Shown here: positions 30,403 through 38,800 of the stretch, piece after piece
Numbering within the stretch: the first letter of the stretch is position 1
Layout of the letters: every line of letters begins with the position of its first letter
Source: Serratia marcescens
GTDB lineage: Bacteria; Pseudomonadota; Gammaproteobacteria; Enterobacterales; Enterobacteriaceae
DNA length: 64,000 bases
Assembly: GCF_001902635.1 (NCBI RefSeq)
Contig: NZ_MJAO01000007.1
Location: 186,001 to 250,000, forward strand
Reading direction: 5' to 3'
Translations under genes and position numbers: made by a program
Notes under the pieces: generated by a model
Seen by the model: the letters and a program-made list of their open reading frames with translations, nothing else
The model's database searches: none
Told to the model about the DNA's origin: nothing

Positions 30403-31441
30403 TGCCGAGCGGCTGACGGCGCCGGGTGGCATCCAGCGCGGCGCCGTCAAGCGGCACATGCATCACCTGGTGCAGCTCGCCGTTCTGATAGGGGCCGGTA
30501 TGCTGCGGATTGGCGGTGACGAACAGGCTGACGGTGGCGATTTTCAACGCTACGGCGAGGTGCAGCGGGCCGGTATCGCCGGTCACCAGCACCTGCAGGT
30601 TGGCGATCACCGCCAGCAGCTGCGGCAGGGTGGTCGTGCCGATATGGCTCACCACCCGCCGTTGCTGTTCCGCGCTTAAGCCCGCCATAAACTCTCGCTC
30701 GATGTCGCGCTCCGCAGCGCTGCCAATCAGCTCGATCTGATAGTCGGCGGAATGCGCCAGCAGCCGCTGTGCCAGTTGCACGAAGCGTTCGACCGGCCAG
30801 CGGCGCAGCGTTTCGGAAGCGCCCATCTGAAAGCCGATGAGAATTTTGCCCGCCGGTTTTGCGCGCGGCGGAAAAGCGACGGGAATGAACATCTCCGGAT
30901 TATCGGTACGGCAGCCCAGTTGCCCTACCATGTCCAGCTTGCGTTGGATCAGGTGGCCGCCGGTGCTGCGGCTGACGCCGGTCAGCCAGCGTTCCATCCC
31001 GCTTGGTTTGTTGCCGTAAAGGTCTTTAAACAGATAGCGGCAACCGGCGGCGATGGCGACCAGCACGTCGTAAGGCGCCTTCGAGTGCAGGATGACCGCC
31101 AGCTGTGGCCGGTTTTCTCGCAACCGCTGAATAACGCTCAACATGTCCTTGGCCTTGTGGTCCCAATAAATCACGTCATGAAAGCAGGGGCTGCCCTCGA
31201 CCAATTGCCGGTTCTTGTAGCTGGAGACTAACGTGATTTTTGCGTTGGGGTAGCGTTCGCACAGCGCGCGGATGGCGGGCGTGTTGAACATCAAATCGCC
31301 GAGGGCGCTGGTGGAGAAAATCACGATACGCTCAAAGGATTGCTGCGGATCGAAGCTCGCTGCGGGCCGGAGATTGCCCGCCAGGCGGGTGTAGAGACGC
31401 AAACCGGCGTTGGCCGCCGCTATTTTCCACTGTTTAGACAT
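30341..31441 (-). CDS. Glycosyltransferase family 9 (LPS heptosyltransferase-like)
   Basis: 366 residues from the ATG at 31441. Rossmann-type ADP-heptose transferase features: VIFSTSALGDLMFNTPAIRAL near residue 40, VSSYKNRQLVEG, FQMGASETLRRWPVERF and the donor-binding LVTGDTGPLHLAVAL near the C-terminus. It probably adds heptose to the inner LPS core (WaaQ/heptosyltransferase III type) or to another surface glycan. Its 3' end overlaps that of waaL by 62 bp on the opposite strand, so both genes end inside each other. Confidence 0.85.
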   Translation of the reverse strand: MSKQWKIAAANAGLRLYTRLAGNLRPAASFDPQQSFERIVIFSTSALGDLMFNTPAIRALCERYPNAKITLVSSYKNRQLVEGSPCFHDVIYWDHKAKDMLSVIQRLRENRPQLAVILHSKAPYDVLVAIAAGCRYLFKDLYGNKPSGMERWLTGVSRSTGGHLIQRKLDMVGQLGCRTDNPEMFIPVAFPPRAKPAGKILIGFQMGASETLRRWPVERFVQLAQRLLAHSADYQIELIGSAAERDIEREFMAGLSAEQQRRVVSHIGTTTLPQLLAVIANLQVLVTGDTGPLHLAVALKIATVSLFVTANPQHTGPYQNGELHQVMHVPLDGAALDATRRRQPLGIIAAEQVLEKTLAALPPACR

Positions 31442-31790
31442 TGCAGTTCGTTTCCGCTTGAGATCGGCGGCCACCGTCTGGCGCCACGTCGTATCATACA
31501 AGCGCGGCAACGGCGGGCCAATGGCCCGCAACAGATTGCGACAGATGCTAACGTTATGTTTGCAATTGCCGCCGGGCGCCGCGCTTACTCCTCCCAAATC
31601 TGATAATCCGAGTAGGGGCGAGTGAAGATTTCGCGTCCCAGCGCGCGAGCGGCATCCGCCGGTCAAAGCGTTTTTCGCCTGGTTGCAGCGGGAATTGCCG
31701 CCATAAAATGGCACAAAATAAAAGTTTTACCGGCCTAAGTTATGGGAATATCAGCAAACTTTTGTTTTTACTTCACTGCGAGAACCTATC
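31442..31790. other. Intergenic stretch between heptosyltransferase-like gene and nitroreductase
   Basis: No complete gene. A minus-strand frame at 31585-31662 has in-frame stops at both ends and reads PADAARALGREIFTRPYSD and YQIWEE before the right-hand stop; its codons look protein-like and may be the last 26 codons of a lost gene, unidentified. A GCGGGCC-AAT-GGCCCGC-like hairpin lies near 31514-31532. An A/T-rich promoter region precedes the nitroreductase gene. Confidence 0.35.
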
Positions 31791-32378
31791 ATGAGCCAGC
31801 CAAGAACTTCCGATTACCCGATTGACGCGCAATTTATCGAGCGCTGGTCACCGCGCGCGATGGCTAATGACGCCATCGACGATCACACGCTGCTGAGCTT
31901 CTTCGAAGCGGCGCGCTGGTCGCCTTCGGCCTACAACATTCAGCCGTGGCGCTTTGCCTACAGCAAGCACGGTTCCGACAGCTGGGAGAACTACCTGGAG
32001 TTCCTGATCGACTTCAACCGCGGCTGGGCGCAGCACGCCTCGGCGCTGGTGGTGATCGTCTCCAAAACCACCAGCCTGAACGGCGAGCGGCTGGTGGACA
32101 ACCCGACGCACGCGTTCGACACCGGCGCCGCCTGGGCCAGCCTGGCGCATCAGGCGCACCTGAAAGGCTGGTTGACCCACTGCATGAGCGGCATCCATCA
32201 CGACAAGATCAAAGCGGCGCTGCAGCTGCCGGACGACTATGCGGTGCACGCCATGGTGGCGATCGGCAAGCCGGGCGACAAAGCCAGCCTGCCGGATTTC
32301 CTGCAGGAGAAAGAGGCGCCTTCGGGCCGTCTGCCGCTGGGCAAGACCGTCAGCGAAGGGCTGAATTTCACGCTGTGA
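31791..32378 (+). CDS. Nitroreductase-family flavoprotein
   Basis: 195 residues. FMN-binding nitroreductase fold: IERWSPRAM, FFEAARWSPSAYNIQPWRF with the Arg and Ser/Asn contacts to FMN, and MVAIGKPGDK at the C-terminal side. Such proteins reduce nitro, quinone or enone compounds with NAD(P)H; the physiological substrate is not deducible. Monocistronic, ended by a strong terminator. Confidence 0.88.
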   Translation: MSQPRTSDYPIDAQFIERWSPRAMANDAIDDHTLLSFFEAARWSPSAYNIQPWRFAYSKHGSDSWENYLEFLIDFNRGWAQHASALVVIVSKTTSLNGERLVDNPTHAFDTGAAWASLAHQAHLKGWLTHCMSGIHHDKIKAALQLPDDYAVHAMVAIGKPGDKASLPDFLQEKEAPSGRLPLGKTVSEGLNFTL

Positions 32379-32395
32379 TTGCCCGCTTTCCCTCA

Positions 32396-32418
32396 GGCCC
32401 GCTTAGCGGGCCTTTTTT
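32396..32418 (+). terminator. Terminator of the nitroreductase gene
   Basis: Stem GGCCCGC/GCGGGCC around TTA, followed by TTTTTT, 17 bp past the stop. Confidence 0.92.
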
Positions 32419-32508
32419 ATGCGGCGAGTAAAACTTAAGGAGTATGTTCTCGTTCGCTCATTCGCTGTATATTTTGTTATATAGCGATAGCGTAATGAGG
32501 AGGATACC

Positions 32509-32802
32509 GTGGGGGATCACTTTGGCAAAGGGCTGTTGGCGGGGTTAAAGGCGGAGAACCTGAAGCCGGAGGCGGAGCTGGCGCGGTTTTGCTCCGACTA
32601 TAAGCGTGGCTTCGTGCTCGGCTATGCGCACCATTTGGCGCAGCGCTGCGGTGATGAGAACCGCGCGGCGTTCGAAGCCGGGCAGCTGAGCCGCGCCTAT
32701 GGCCTCGGCAGTGAGCCGATGAGCGAGTTCTTTTCCGGCGGCGACAGCCGGTTGGCGGAGAAGTTTTTCCGCGCCGGTTATAACCGGCCGACGCAGGGCT
32801 AG
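32509..32802 (+). CDS. yghW: DUF2623 family protein (YghW-like)
   Basis: 97 residues from GTG 32509, behind GAGGAGG. It matches E. coli YghW in pattern: DHFGKGLLAGLKA, then CSDYKRGFVLGYAHHLA, EAGQLSRAYGL and FFRAGYNRP. Function unknown in the family. No membrane or signal segments; probably cytoplasmic. Confidence 0.82.
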   Translation: MGDHFGKGLLAGLKAENLKPEAELARFCSDYKRGFVLGYAHHLAQRCGDENRAAFEAGQLSRAYGLGSEPMSEFFSGGDSRLAEKFFRAGYNRPTQG

Positions 32803-32815
32803 CGCGGGCGGGGCG

Positions 32816-33385
32816 TCAGGCGGCGCTCAGCACCGCCACCATATACACGCACGGTTGGTCGCTCTGGTTTTCAAAGCGGCAGTCAGCCGGCGGGCCAAGC
32901 TCCAGGCAGTCGCCCTCGGTCATCTCGTGGCGCGCGTCACCCTCAACAAAGACCAGTTCACCGGATAAGACCCAGATCAGCTGGCGTTTGAACGCATACA
33001 CCGAAGCCGGCATCGGGATCGTCGCGCCGGCCGGCAGTTCGATACGCACCAGATCGAGCGGCAGATCGGTGCGGGGCGAGACGTGGCGCCGCACGTAGCC
33101 GCTCTCGGGATCGACCCACTCCGGTTGATCTGCCCGGCGCAGCAGCCGGCCTTCCTGCGTTTCCGCCCGGGCGATCAGCTTGGACATGCTGAGGCCGAAC
33201 GCCCCCGCCAACCTACCTAACAGCATCGCCGTCGGGCTGCTCTCGCCACGCTCGATTTTGTGCACCATCGCCCGTGAGACGCCCGCCCGCTCGGCCAGAT
33301 CGGACAGCGACCAGTGGCGTGCCTCGCGTTCAATGCGAATGCGTGCGCCGATCAGCTGATTTAGATTGTCTAATTTAATGTTCAT
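32816..33385 (-). CDS. XRE-family regulator with C-terminal cupin domain
   Basis: 189 residues. N-terminal helix-turn-helix at ~10-65 (LIGARIRIEREARHWSLSDL, AERAGVSRAMVHKIERGE), then a cupin barrel at ~110-185 (FVEGDARHEMTEGDCLELGP). Regulators of this build (PuuR/SutR-like) respond to small molecules bound by the cupin. Divergent from the acetyltransferase gene with only 38 bp between starts, which suggests it controls that gene and the small transporter behind it. Confidence 0.9.
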   Translation of the reverse strand: MNIKLDNLNQLIGARIRIEREARHWSLSDLAERAGVSRAMVHKIERGESSPTAMLLGRLAGAFGLSMSKLIARAETQEGRLLRRADQPEWVDPESGYVRRHVSPRTDLPLDLVRIELPAGATIPMPASVYAFKRQLIWVLSGELVFVEGDARHEMTEGDCLELGPPADCRFENQSDQPCVYMVAVLSAA

Positions 33386-33423
33386 ATCGTAGTATTATAG
33401 TGGACAATTGGCCGGGGTAAACC

Positions 33424-33942
33424 ATGATTATACGAAATGCGACGCTCAACGATAGCGCGGCGATTGCCGCTATCTATAACGACGCGGTGTTGAACAGCAC
33501 CGCCATCTGGAATGAACAAACCGTGGATGCGGCCAACCGCGCGGCGTGGATCGTCGAACGACAGGCAGCGGGCTACCCGGTGCTGGTGGCGGTGAACGCC
33601 GCGGACGAGGCGCTCGGCTACGCGTCGTTCGGCGACTGGCGCGCCTGGGACGGCTATCGCCACACCGTAGAACACTCGGTGTATGTCCATCAGACGCATC
33701 GCGGCGAAGGGATTGGCAAGGCGCTGTTGGTCGCGCTGATCGCACGCGCGCGGGAGATCGGCAAGCACGTGATGGTGGCCGGTATCGAATCCGGTAATCA
33801 GGCTTCCATCAAGCTGCATCTGGCGCTGGGGTTCCGCGAGGTGGGGCGCATGGAGCAGGTGGGCGCCAAATTCGGCCAATGGCTGGATCTCACTTTCCTG
33901 CAGCTGAAGCTGGACGAGCGGGCGGCGCCGCCTGCGCGCTGA
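33424..33942 (+). CDS. mnaT: GNAT N-acetyltransferase, MnaT/phosphinothricin-type
   Basis: 172 residues. Close to E. coli MnaT (YncA), which acetylates methionine sulfone, sulfoximine and related amino acids. Conserved: IIRNATLNDSAAIAAIYNDAV, GYASFGDWRAWDGYRHTVEHS, the acetyl-CoA loop VHQTHRGEGIGKALL, and GIESGNQASIKLHLALGF. Likely detoxification. It sits between the divergent XRE-cupin regulator and a small DMT-family gene 17 bp downstream, probably one operon. Confidence 0.88.
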   Translation: MIIRNATLNDSAAIAAIYNDAVLNSTAIWNEQTVDAANRAAWIVERQAAGYPVLVAVNAADEALGYASFGDWRAWDGYRHTVEHSVYVHQTHRGEGIGKALLVALIARAREIGKHVMVAGIESGNQASIKLHLALGFREVGRMEQVGAKFGQWLDLTFLQLKLDERAAPPAR

Positions 33943-33959
33943 TCTCGGGAGACAGGGCG

Positions 33960-34400
33960 ATGAATATGCTATTGCTGCTGATCGCGGCGGGAATGGGGCT
34001 GGTGGTACAGAACCTGCTGATGGTGCGCATTACCGAAAGCGTCTCGACCATCCTTATCACGCTGGTGATCAACTCCAGCGTCGGTTTGCTGCTGCTGGTA
34101 GGGCTGCTGCTGGCCAAAAACGGCCTCGGCGCGGTGGCGGAAGTGACCGGCGCCGCCAGGTGGTGGATGCTGTTGCCGGGGCTGCTGGGATCGCTGTTCG
34201 TGTTCGCCGGCATTCTGGGTTACCAAAAACTGGGTGCGGCGACCACCATCTCGATCCTGGTCGCCAGCCAGCTGTGCATGGGGTTGCTGGTGGACGTCTA
34301 CCGCGCCGGCCCGGCGGCGCTGCGCGAGAACCTGCCGGCGCTGGTCGGTGCCTTGTTGCTGGTGGCGGGCGCCTATCTGGTGGCGAAACGCAGCTTTTGA
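33960..34400 (+). CDS. Small DMT-family membrane protein (DUF606/YdcZ type)
   Basis: 146 residues from ATG 33960 behind GGGAGA. Five hydrophobic helices; the pattern ITLVINSSVGLLLLVG, GSLFVFAGILGYQKLGAATTIS and LVASQLCMGLLVDVY is typical of DUF606 half-transporters, which work as dimers. Downstream of the acetyltransferase, so may export a modified product. It is the last ordinary chromosomal gene before the colibactin region. Confidence 0.85.
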   Translation: MNMLLLLIAAGMGLVVQNLLMVRITESVSTILITLVINSSVGLLLLVGLLLAKNGLGAVAEVTGAARWWMLLPGLLGSLFVFAGILGYQKLGAATTISILVASQLCMGLLVDVYRAGPAALRENLPALVGALLLVAGAYLVAKRSF

Positions 34401-35113
34401 GGGGGGCATAAAAGCCCAAAAACCGTTCGGAGCGCAGTGTGTCAGCAATGACTTTTTCAAGAGATTATCGAGCTTACTCATTGAACCAAGCCCGATAACG
34501 CCAGTTTGCTCCGCGCATTGGGCTTGAGCTAGCAAATGTATGCTATTTGACCTGGTATTGACGGTATCAAAATGAACGATGTGGTCGTATTCACTATGCA
34601 AAGTGCAATAAACACACCCTAAATGACAGCCCCGATAGTGGTTTATAGTCTATTGAGTACTGAATTATTGGTGATATTTTGATGTCGTCAGGATCCTTTA
34701 CCCGCCCAAAACCCATCTTCATCGCGTCCTTGGGGCTGAAGAAAGAGCGAGGAAATACGTGGATATGTATAAAATATAGTCGTGTAGCGAGTTTAAGGCT
34801 GAGAATGGAATGGATTGCGCTGATTTAAAACAGGTAATCCGAGAGGCGAAAGCGAAGTTTGAACCGCGTGTTTCCATTGAAATAAAACTGTACCCGTTCG
34901 TACTCAGTCTCCATGATTGCAATAGCGCATCAGGCTACCATCCTTCTGGTTGTTTTTTTGAACGCCTCACGATTTAAAATATAAATTTCTGTCTCTTTAA
35001 CAAGGCAACGCTGCTGATAGCGTCTTATCTTTCTTCATTGAACTAGTCAAGAAGGCCACCCATATTCTTTCGAAGGAAAAAACTGTATGGCCAACGAGTA
35101 GGTCTACGCTAAT
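34401..35113. other. Low-G+C junction between chromosome and colibactin cluster
   Basis: 713 bp with no gene I can support, much richer in A/T than the genes to the left. Small frames only: a plus-strand frame from ATG 34682 (about 47 codons), and a following stretch readable as MDCADLKQVIREAKAKFEP near 34811, which looks like a fragment of a coding region but is unrecognised. The position downstream of clbR is where clbA stands in E. coli, yet no phosphopantetheinyl transferase motif is readable here on either strand. No integrase, intact IS or tRNA is seen. Confidence 0.55.
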
Positions 35114-35326
35114 TTAGATAATCTCACCCTTATCAGCAATGTGTATTGCATGGTTGATATTCTTGGCTTGTATTTTATGCTTGATGTTCTTCACATGAAA
35201 TTTTATCGTGTTTACAGATATGTTAAGATTGCGTGATATTTCAGTGTACTCATCGCCTTGTGCTAGCATGCGCAACACTTGCCTTTCACGCAGAGACAAT
35301 GTGTTGTTTTCCAGGTCTTTTTTCAT
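35114..35326 (-). CDS. clbR: LuxR-type regulator of colibactin genes, ClbR
   Basis: 70 residues from the ATG at 35326, with GGA nine bases ahead; the frame is open for 28 more codons upstream, but these look non-coding (MLYPAFFFFRKPQN). The protein is essentially only a LuxR helix-turn-helix: SLRERQVLRMLAQGDEYTEI, then SRNLNISVNTIKFHVKNIK. No receiver or ligand domain. Divergent from clbB, as in E. coli where ClbR is the main activator of clb transcription. The intergenic region holds a perfect palindrome and a direct repeat that are candidate binding sites. Confidence 0.88.
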   Translation of the reverse strand: MKKDLENNTLSLRERQVLRMLAQGDEYTEISRNLNISVNTIKFHVKNIKHKIQAKNINHAIHIADKGEII

Positions 35327-35547
35327 ATTACATTCCGTTGTTTGAAAACATGTCATGAATATGGTTAGGTTTTGCGGCTTCCGAAAAAAGAAGAATGCAG
35401 GATACAACATTTCTTAATGTAAGGAAGTGTCATACATAATTAATGTTATATGCGTCATATTTCCAGGCCGTAAGGGAGTGCCTGTATTCCTTCACACCAA
35501 TCATGTGGTTGTGCTCTGCAAGATGTCTGGTTTAGCGGCTTATATAC

Positions 35548-35566
35548 AGACTGAATAGTTCAGTCT
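35548..35566. promoter_or_regulatory. clbR: Perfect 8-bp-arm palindrome, candidate ClbR operator
   Basis: AGACTGAATAGTTCAGTCT has perfect 8-bp arms around TAG. It lies between clbR and clbB, about 220 bp from the clbR start and 330 bp from the clbB start. LuxR-type proteins bind dyads of this size. Confidence 0.5.
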
Positions 35567-35614
35567 ATGAGTTAATTACTCACTTATTATTAGCGTTTCA
35601 TATTGTCTGCAACA

Positions 35615-35693
35615 TGAAATGGAAAATGTGGTTGCCCACGTGAACTCGTGTGGAACGTTGACAATGAATCACACCGCTTGAAATGGGAAATGT
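35615..35693 (+). repeat. 15-bp direct repeat pair ahead of clbB
   Basis: TGAAATGGAAAATGT at 35615-35629 and TGAAATGGGAAATGT at 35679-35693 differ at one base. Start-to-start distance is 64 bp, about six helical turns, so both copies lie on the same DNA face. Confidence 0.55.
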
Positions 35694-35896
35694 CTTTAAT
35701 ATTAGTGAGATGGACTGCCGTGTTAATGCTTATTCTAATTGGTGATTAAATGTAGGTGAATTATATGATTGTACGATAAAAAACTATCCTTGTGGGTAGG
35801 TTTGCGATTGGTAAGGCTATGTTAAGTTTAGTTGTAATAAATCCCAGTAGTTATTATTCACTTGAAATATTTGAATTATAAATAAGGTAGTGAGTT

Positions 35897-38800
35897 ATGG
35901 ATAACACCTCTGGATATTCTCTGTGCACTGACAAGGTCATACGTAATCACTTTCCGTTAACACCTAGTCAACAAGGGTTCTTATTCCATTCGTTAAACGA
36001 AGAGGTGAAGCATAACTATCATGAGCAATTTACGTGCATTTTTTCCCAGTGTGTAGAAAGCGTCCACTTTCAGTGGGCGTTGGAAGCGCTATTTCGCAAG
36101 CATGAGTGTTTCCGCACGGAATATCATTGGGATATTGACGAGCATCCCTGTCAGGTGGTGAACACGGATGTGTTGCCGGAAATATATGTGTTAAACGGTG
36201 AGGGGGGGGAATTACGTTGCCCACTCAATGAAGGCATCATCTCGATCCCTCCGGATGAAGGTATTGATGCCATAATCCCCCAACTGTTACAGACTGATCT
36301 ACGTTATCCTTTCGCCTTAAATTCGATACCGCTCCGCGCCTATCTTATTCAGTCAGCGAAAGAGAGTGCCTTTATCCTCTCTTACCACCACATAGTGATG
36401 GACGGCTGGAGCTTATCCCTTTTTATGACACAGTTGCTCCAACTCTATGGCGTTGCCGTGGCTAGTGGTGTGAGGGATGACAGTGCCATTTCCCCCTCAT
36501 CCCTGAAACTCCTTGTAGACGCTTTGTCAGCCCGACGACACACCTTTCAACGGGACTATTGGGCTAAATATCTTCAAGGGGGAACTCCAACCAACATCGC
36601 GCGACTGGCACAACCTCATACCGACACTGAGGCCGAGAATAATCCTTATTTGAACCAAAAACATCGAGCAGAGATCACCCTATCGGCGGATGTGTGTCAG
36701 AAAATACAGGCCCTGTGCAGCGAGCACCGTATCACCCCCGCACCGTTCTTCTATGTGGCGTGGGGCATTATGCTACAACGCTGGTGTTATGCTGACGATG
36801 TGGTGTTCGGCGCGACGGTATCGGGGCGAAACGTGCCGATTGACGGCATAGAAGAAACGCTGGGGCTATTTATTAACACGTTGCCGCTACGCCTGCGCGA
36901 TGATGGCGCAACGCTGTTGCAACATGTACAGCGTATGCATCAGACATTAATGACGCACTACGACTGTGAGCATGATGCCTTAGCCAACATACAGCGACTG
37001 GCGCAGGAAGAGAGCCAGGTCGGCGACCTCTTTAATACTTTGGTGGTACTGGAGAATTATCCAGTCGATGCGGCCTTGCTGTCAGGTACGTCGTCCGTGG
37101 CGATTCGCCATCTCGGCGTACAGGAACAAACTCACTACCCGCTGACCTTGACTGTTACCCAGCAGGAGGGATTCCGTTTCAGTCTCGCCTACGCCACCCG
37201 CTACCTGACCGACGGCATGGCGCGTGCGTTGCTTACGCACCTGAGTTACCTGCTTGAACAACTGGTGGAGGATCCGCTGCGGCCCATCGCCGCGTTGGTA
37301 AACCTAACCCCACACCAGCAGACGCAGGCACTTCAACCCTATGTGGACCGCATGGCGTGCAGGGATTGGGATAGCCAATCTCATGTCATCGAACAATTTC
37401 ATCGGGTTGTTGCGGATTCGCCAGAGCAGATCGCCGTGGTGGATGAGCAGTGCGCGTTGACCTATCGTGAGTTGGCAGCAAGGGCCGAACGGCTTGCGGC
37501 CTATTTGGTACAGCAGGGCATTACGGTTGGCGATGCGGTAGGTGTTATTAGCGAACGCCAGGTAAACACCGTGGTTGCCATCATCGCCATCATGACGATC
37601 GGCGCCGCTTATGTGCCCATGAGTCCCGACTACCCTGTGGGCCGGATGCAGGAAATTATTGACGACAGCGGTTTGACACTGCTGCTGGTGCATGGCAAAT
37701 CACTGGACGCATTGCGGGTTGCACAGGGTGATCTGTGTGCATTCCCCGCCGCGCCGCCAGTGGAATTCCCGGCTATCACGCCGGATTCTCGCGCTTATGT
37801 GATTTACTCATCGGGTTCGACGGGCAAGCCCAAGGGCATCGCGGTGGCGCACCGCAGTTTGCTGCGCCTGATGCAAGGCGACAGCCCGCTGAAGGTGATG
37901 ACCAGCGAGACAACGCTGCTGACCTGCCCGTTCGAGTTTGATGTTTCGGTGTTTGAGATGTGGTCTACCTTGCTCAACCACGGCAAGCTGGTATTGCTCA
38001 GCAAATTGGCGTTACTCGATGTTGATCGCATTCGCCGCACGATCGCCCATGAACAGGTGACGCGCGCCTGGTTTACCTCATCTTTGTTTAACACCTATGT
38101 GGCGGAAGGCGGCGATTTCTTCGGTCTGCTACAACGTATAACGGTGGGCGGCGAGGCAGTATCCGCGCGGCACATCAACGACGTGATGCAGAAATACCCG
38201 CATCTGGCGGTGACGAACGGCTACGGGCCGACGGAAAACACCATCTTTACCACTGCATACCGCTTCAACGGACCGCAACCCGCCCGAGTGCCGATTGGCC
38301 ATGCTGTGCCGGGCACCTCGCTCTACATTACCGATCTCCACGGGCATTTGTTGCCCATCGGTGCCCTCGGCGAACTGGTGGCGGGGGGAGAGGGGGTCGC
38401 TCTCGGCTATCAGAACAATCCGGCACTGAGCGCAGCGGTCTTTATCCCCGATCCTTTCATTCCCGGCGGCATGATGTACAAAACCGGCGATTATGCCCGG
38501 TTGCTGGATGATGGCTGTGTTGACTGTTTTGGCCGCAAAGATGGTCAAATCAAGATCAACGGACAACGAATCGAAACCGGAGAGATCGAGCAACGCTTGC
38601 TGGAGTGCGCCGACATTGTCGAGGCGGTGGTGGTTCCTCACCGAGTGCGCGATACGCTGCATATTGCGGCGGTGGTCTGCGTCAATGATGGCTATGACGA
38701 GGCGGAAGTACGCGGACAATTGGCTGACACACTGCCGCCATTTGCCATCCCGGAATCATTGGTGGTGGTGACGGAGATTGCCAAAAGTCACAGCGGCAAG

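Larger units (their letters stand above)
35411..35896. promoter_or_regulatory. clbR-clbB divergent control region
   Basis: About 490 bp, A/T-rich, no ORF. Contains the palindrome at 35548-35566 and the 15-bp direct repeat at 35615/35679. A plausible clbB promoter is TTGAAA (35679-ish on the minus-one base) with TATTAG 16 bp later, but other hexamers fit too. The tandem ACAGATAC octamer tract described between clbB and clbR in E. coli is absent: I find no copy of that octamer. Confidence 0.6.

Noticed and set aside
34682..34825. A 47-codon plus-strand ORF at the clb junction
   Set aside because: No ribosome site, unusual composition and no recognisable motif; it is likely chance or debris.
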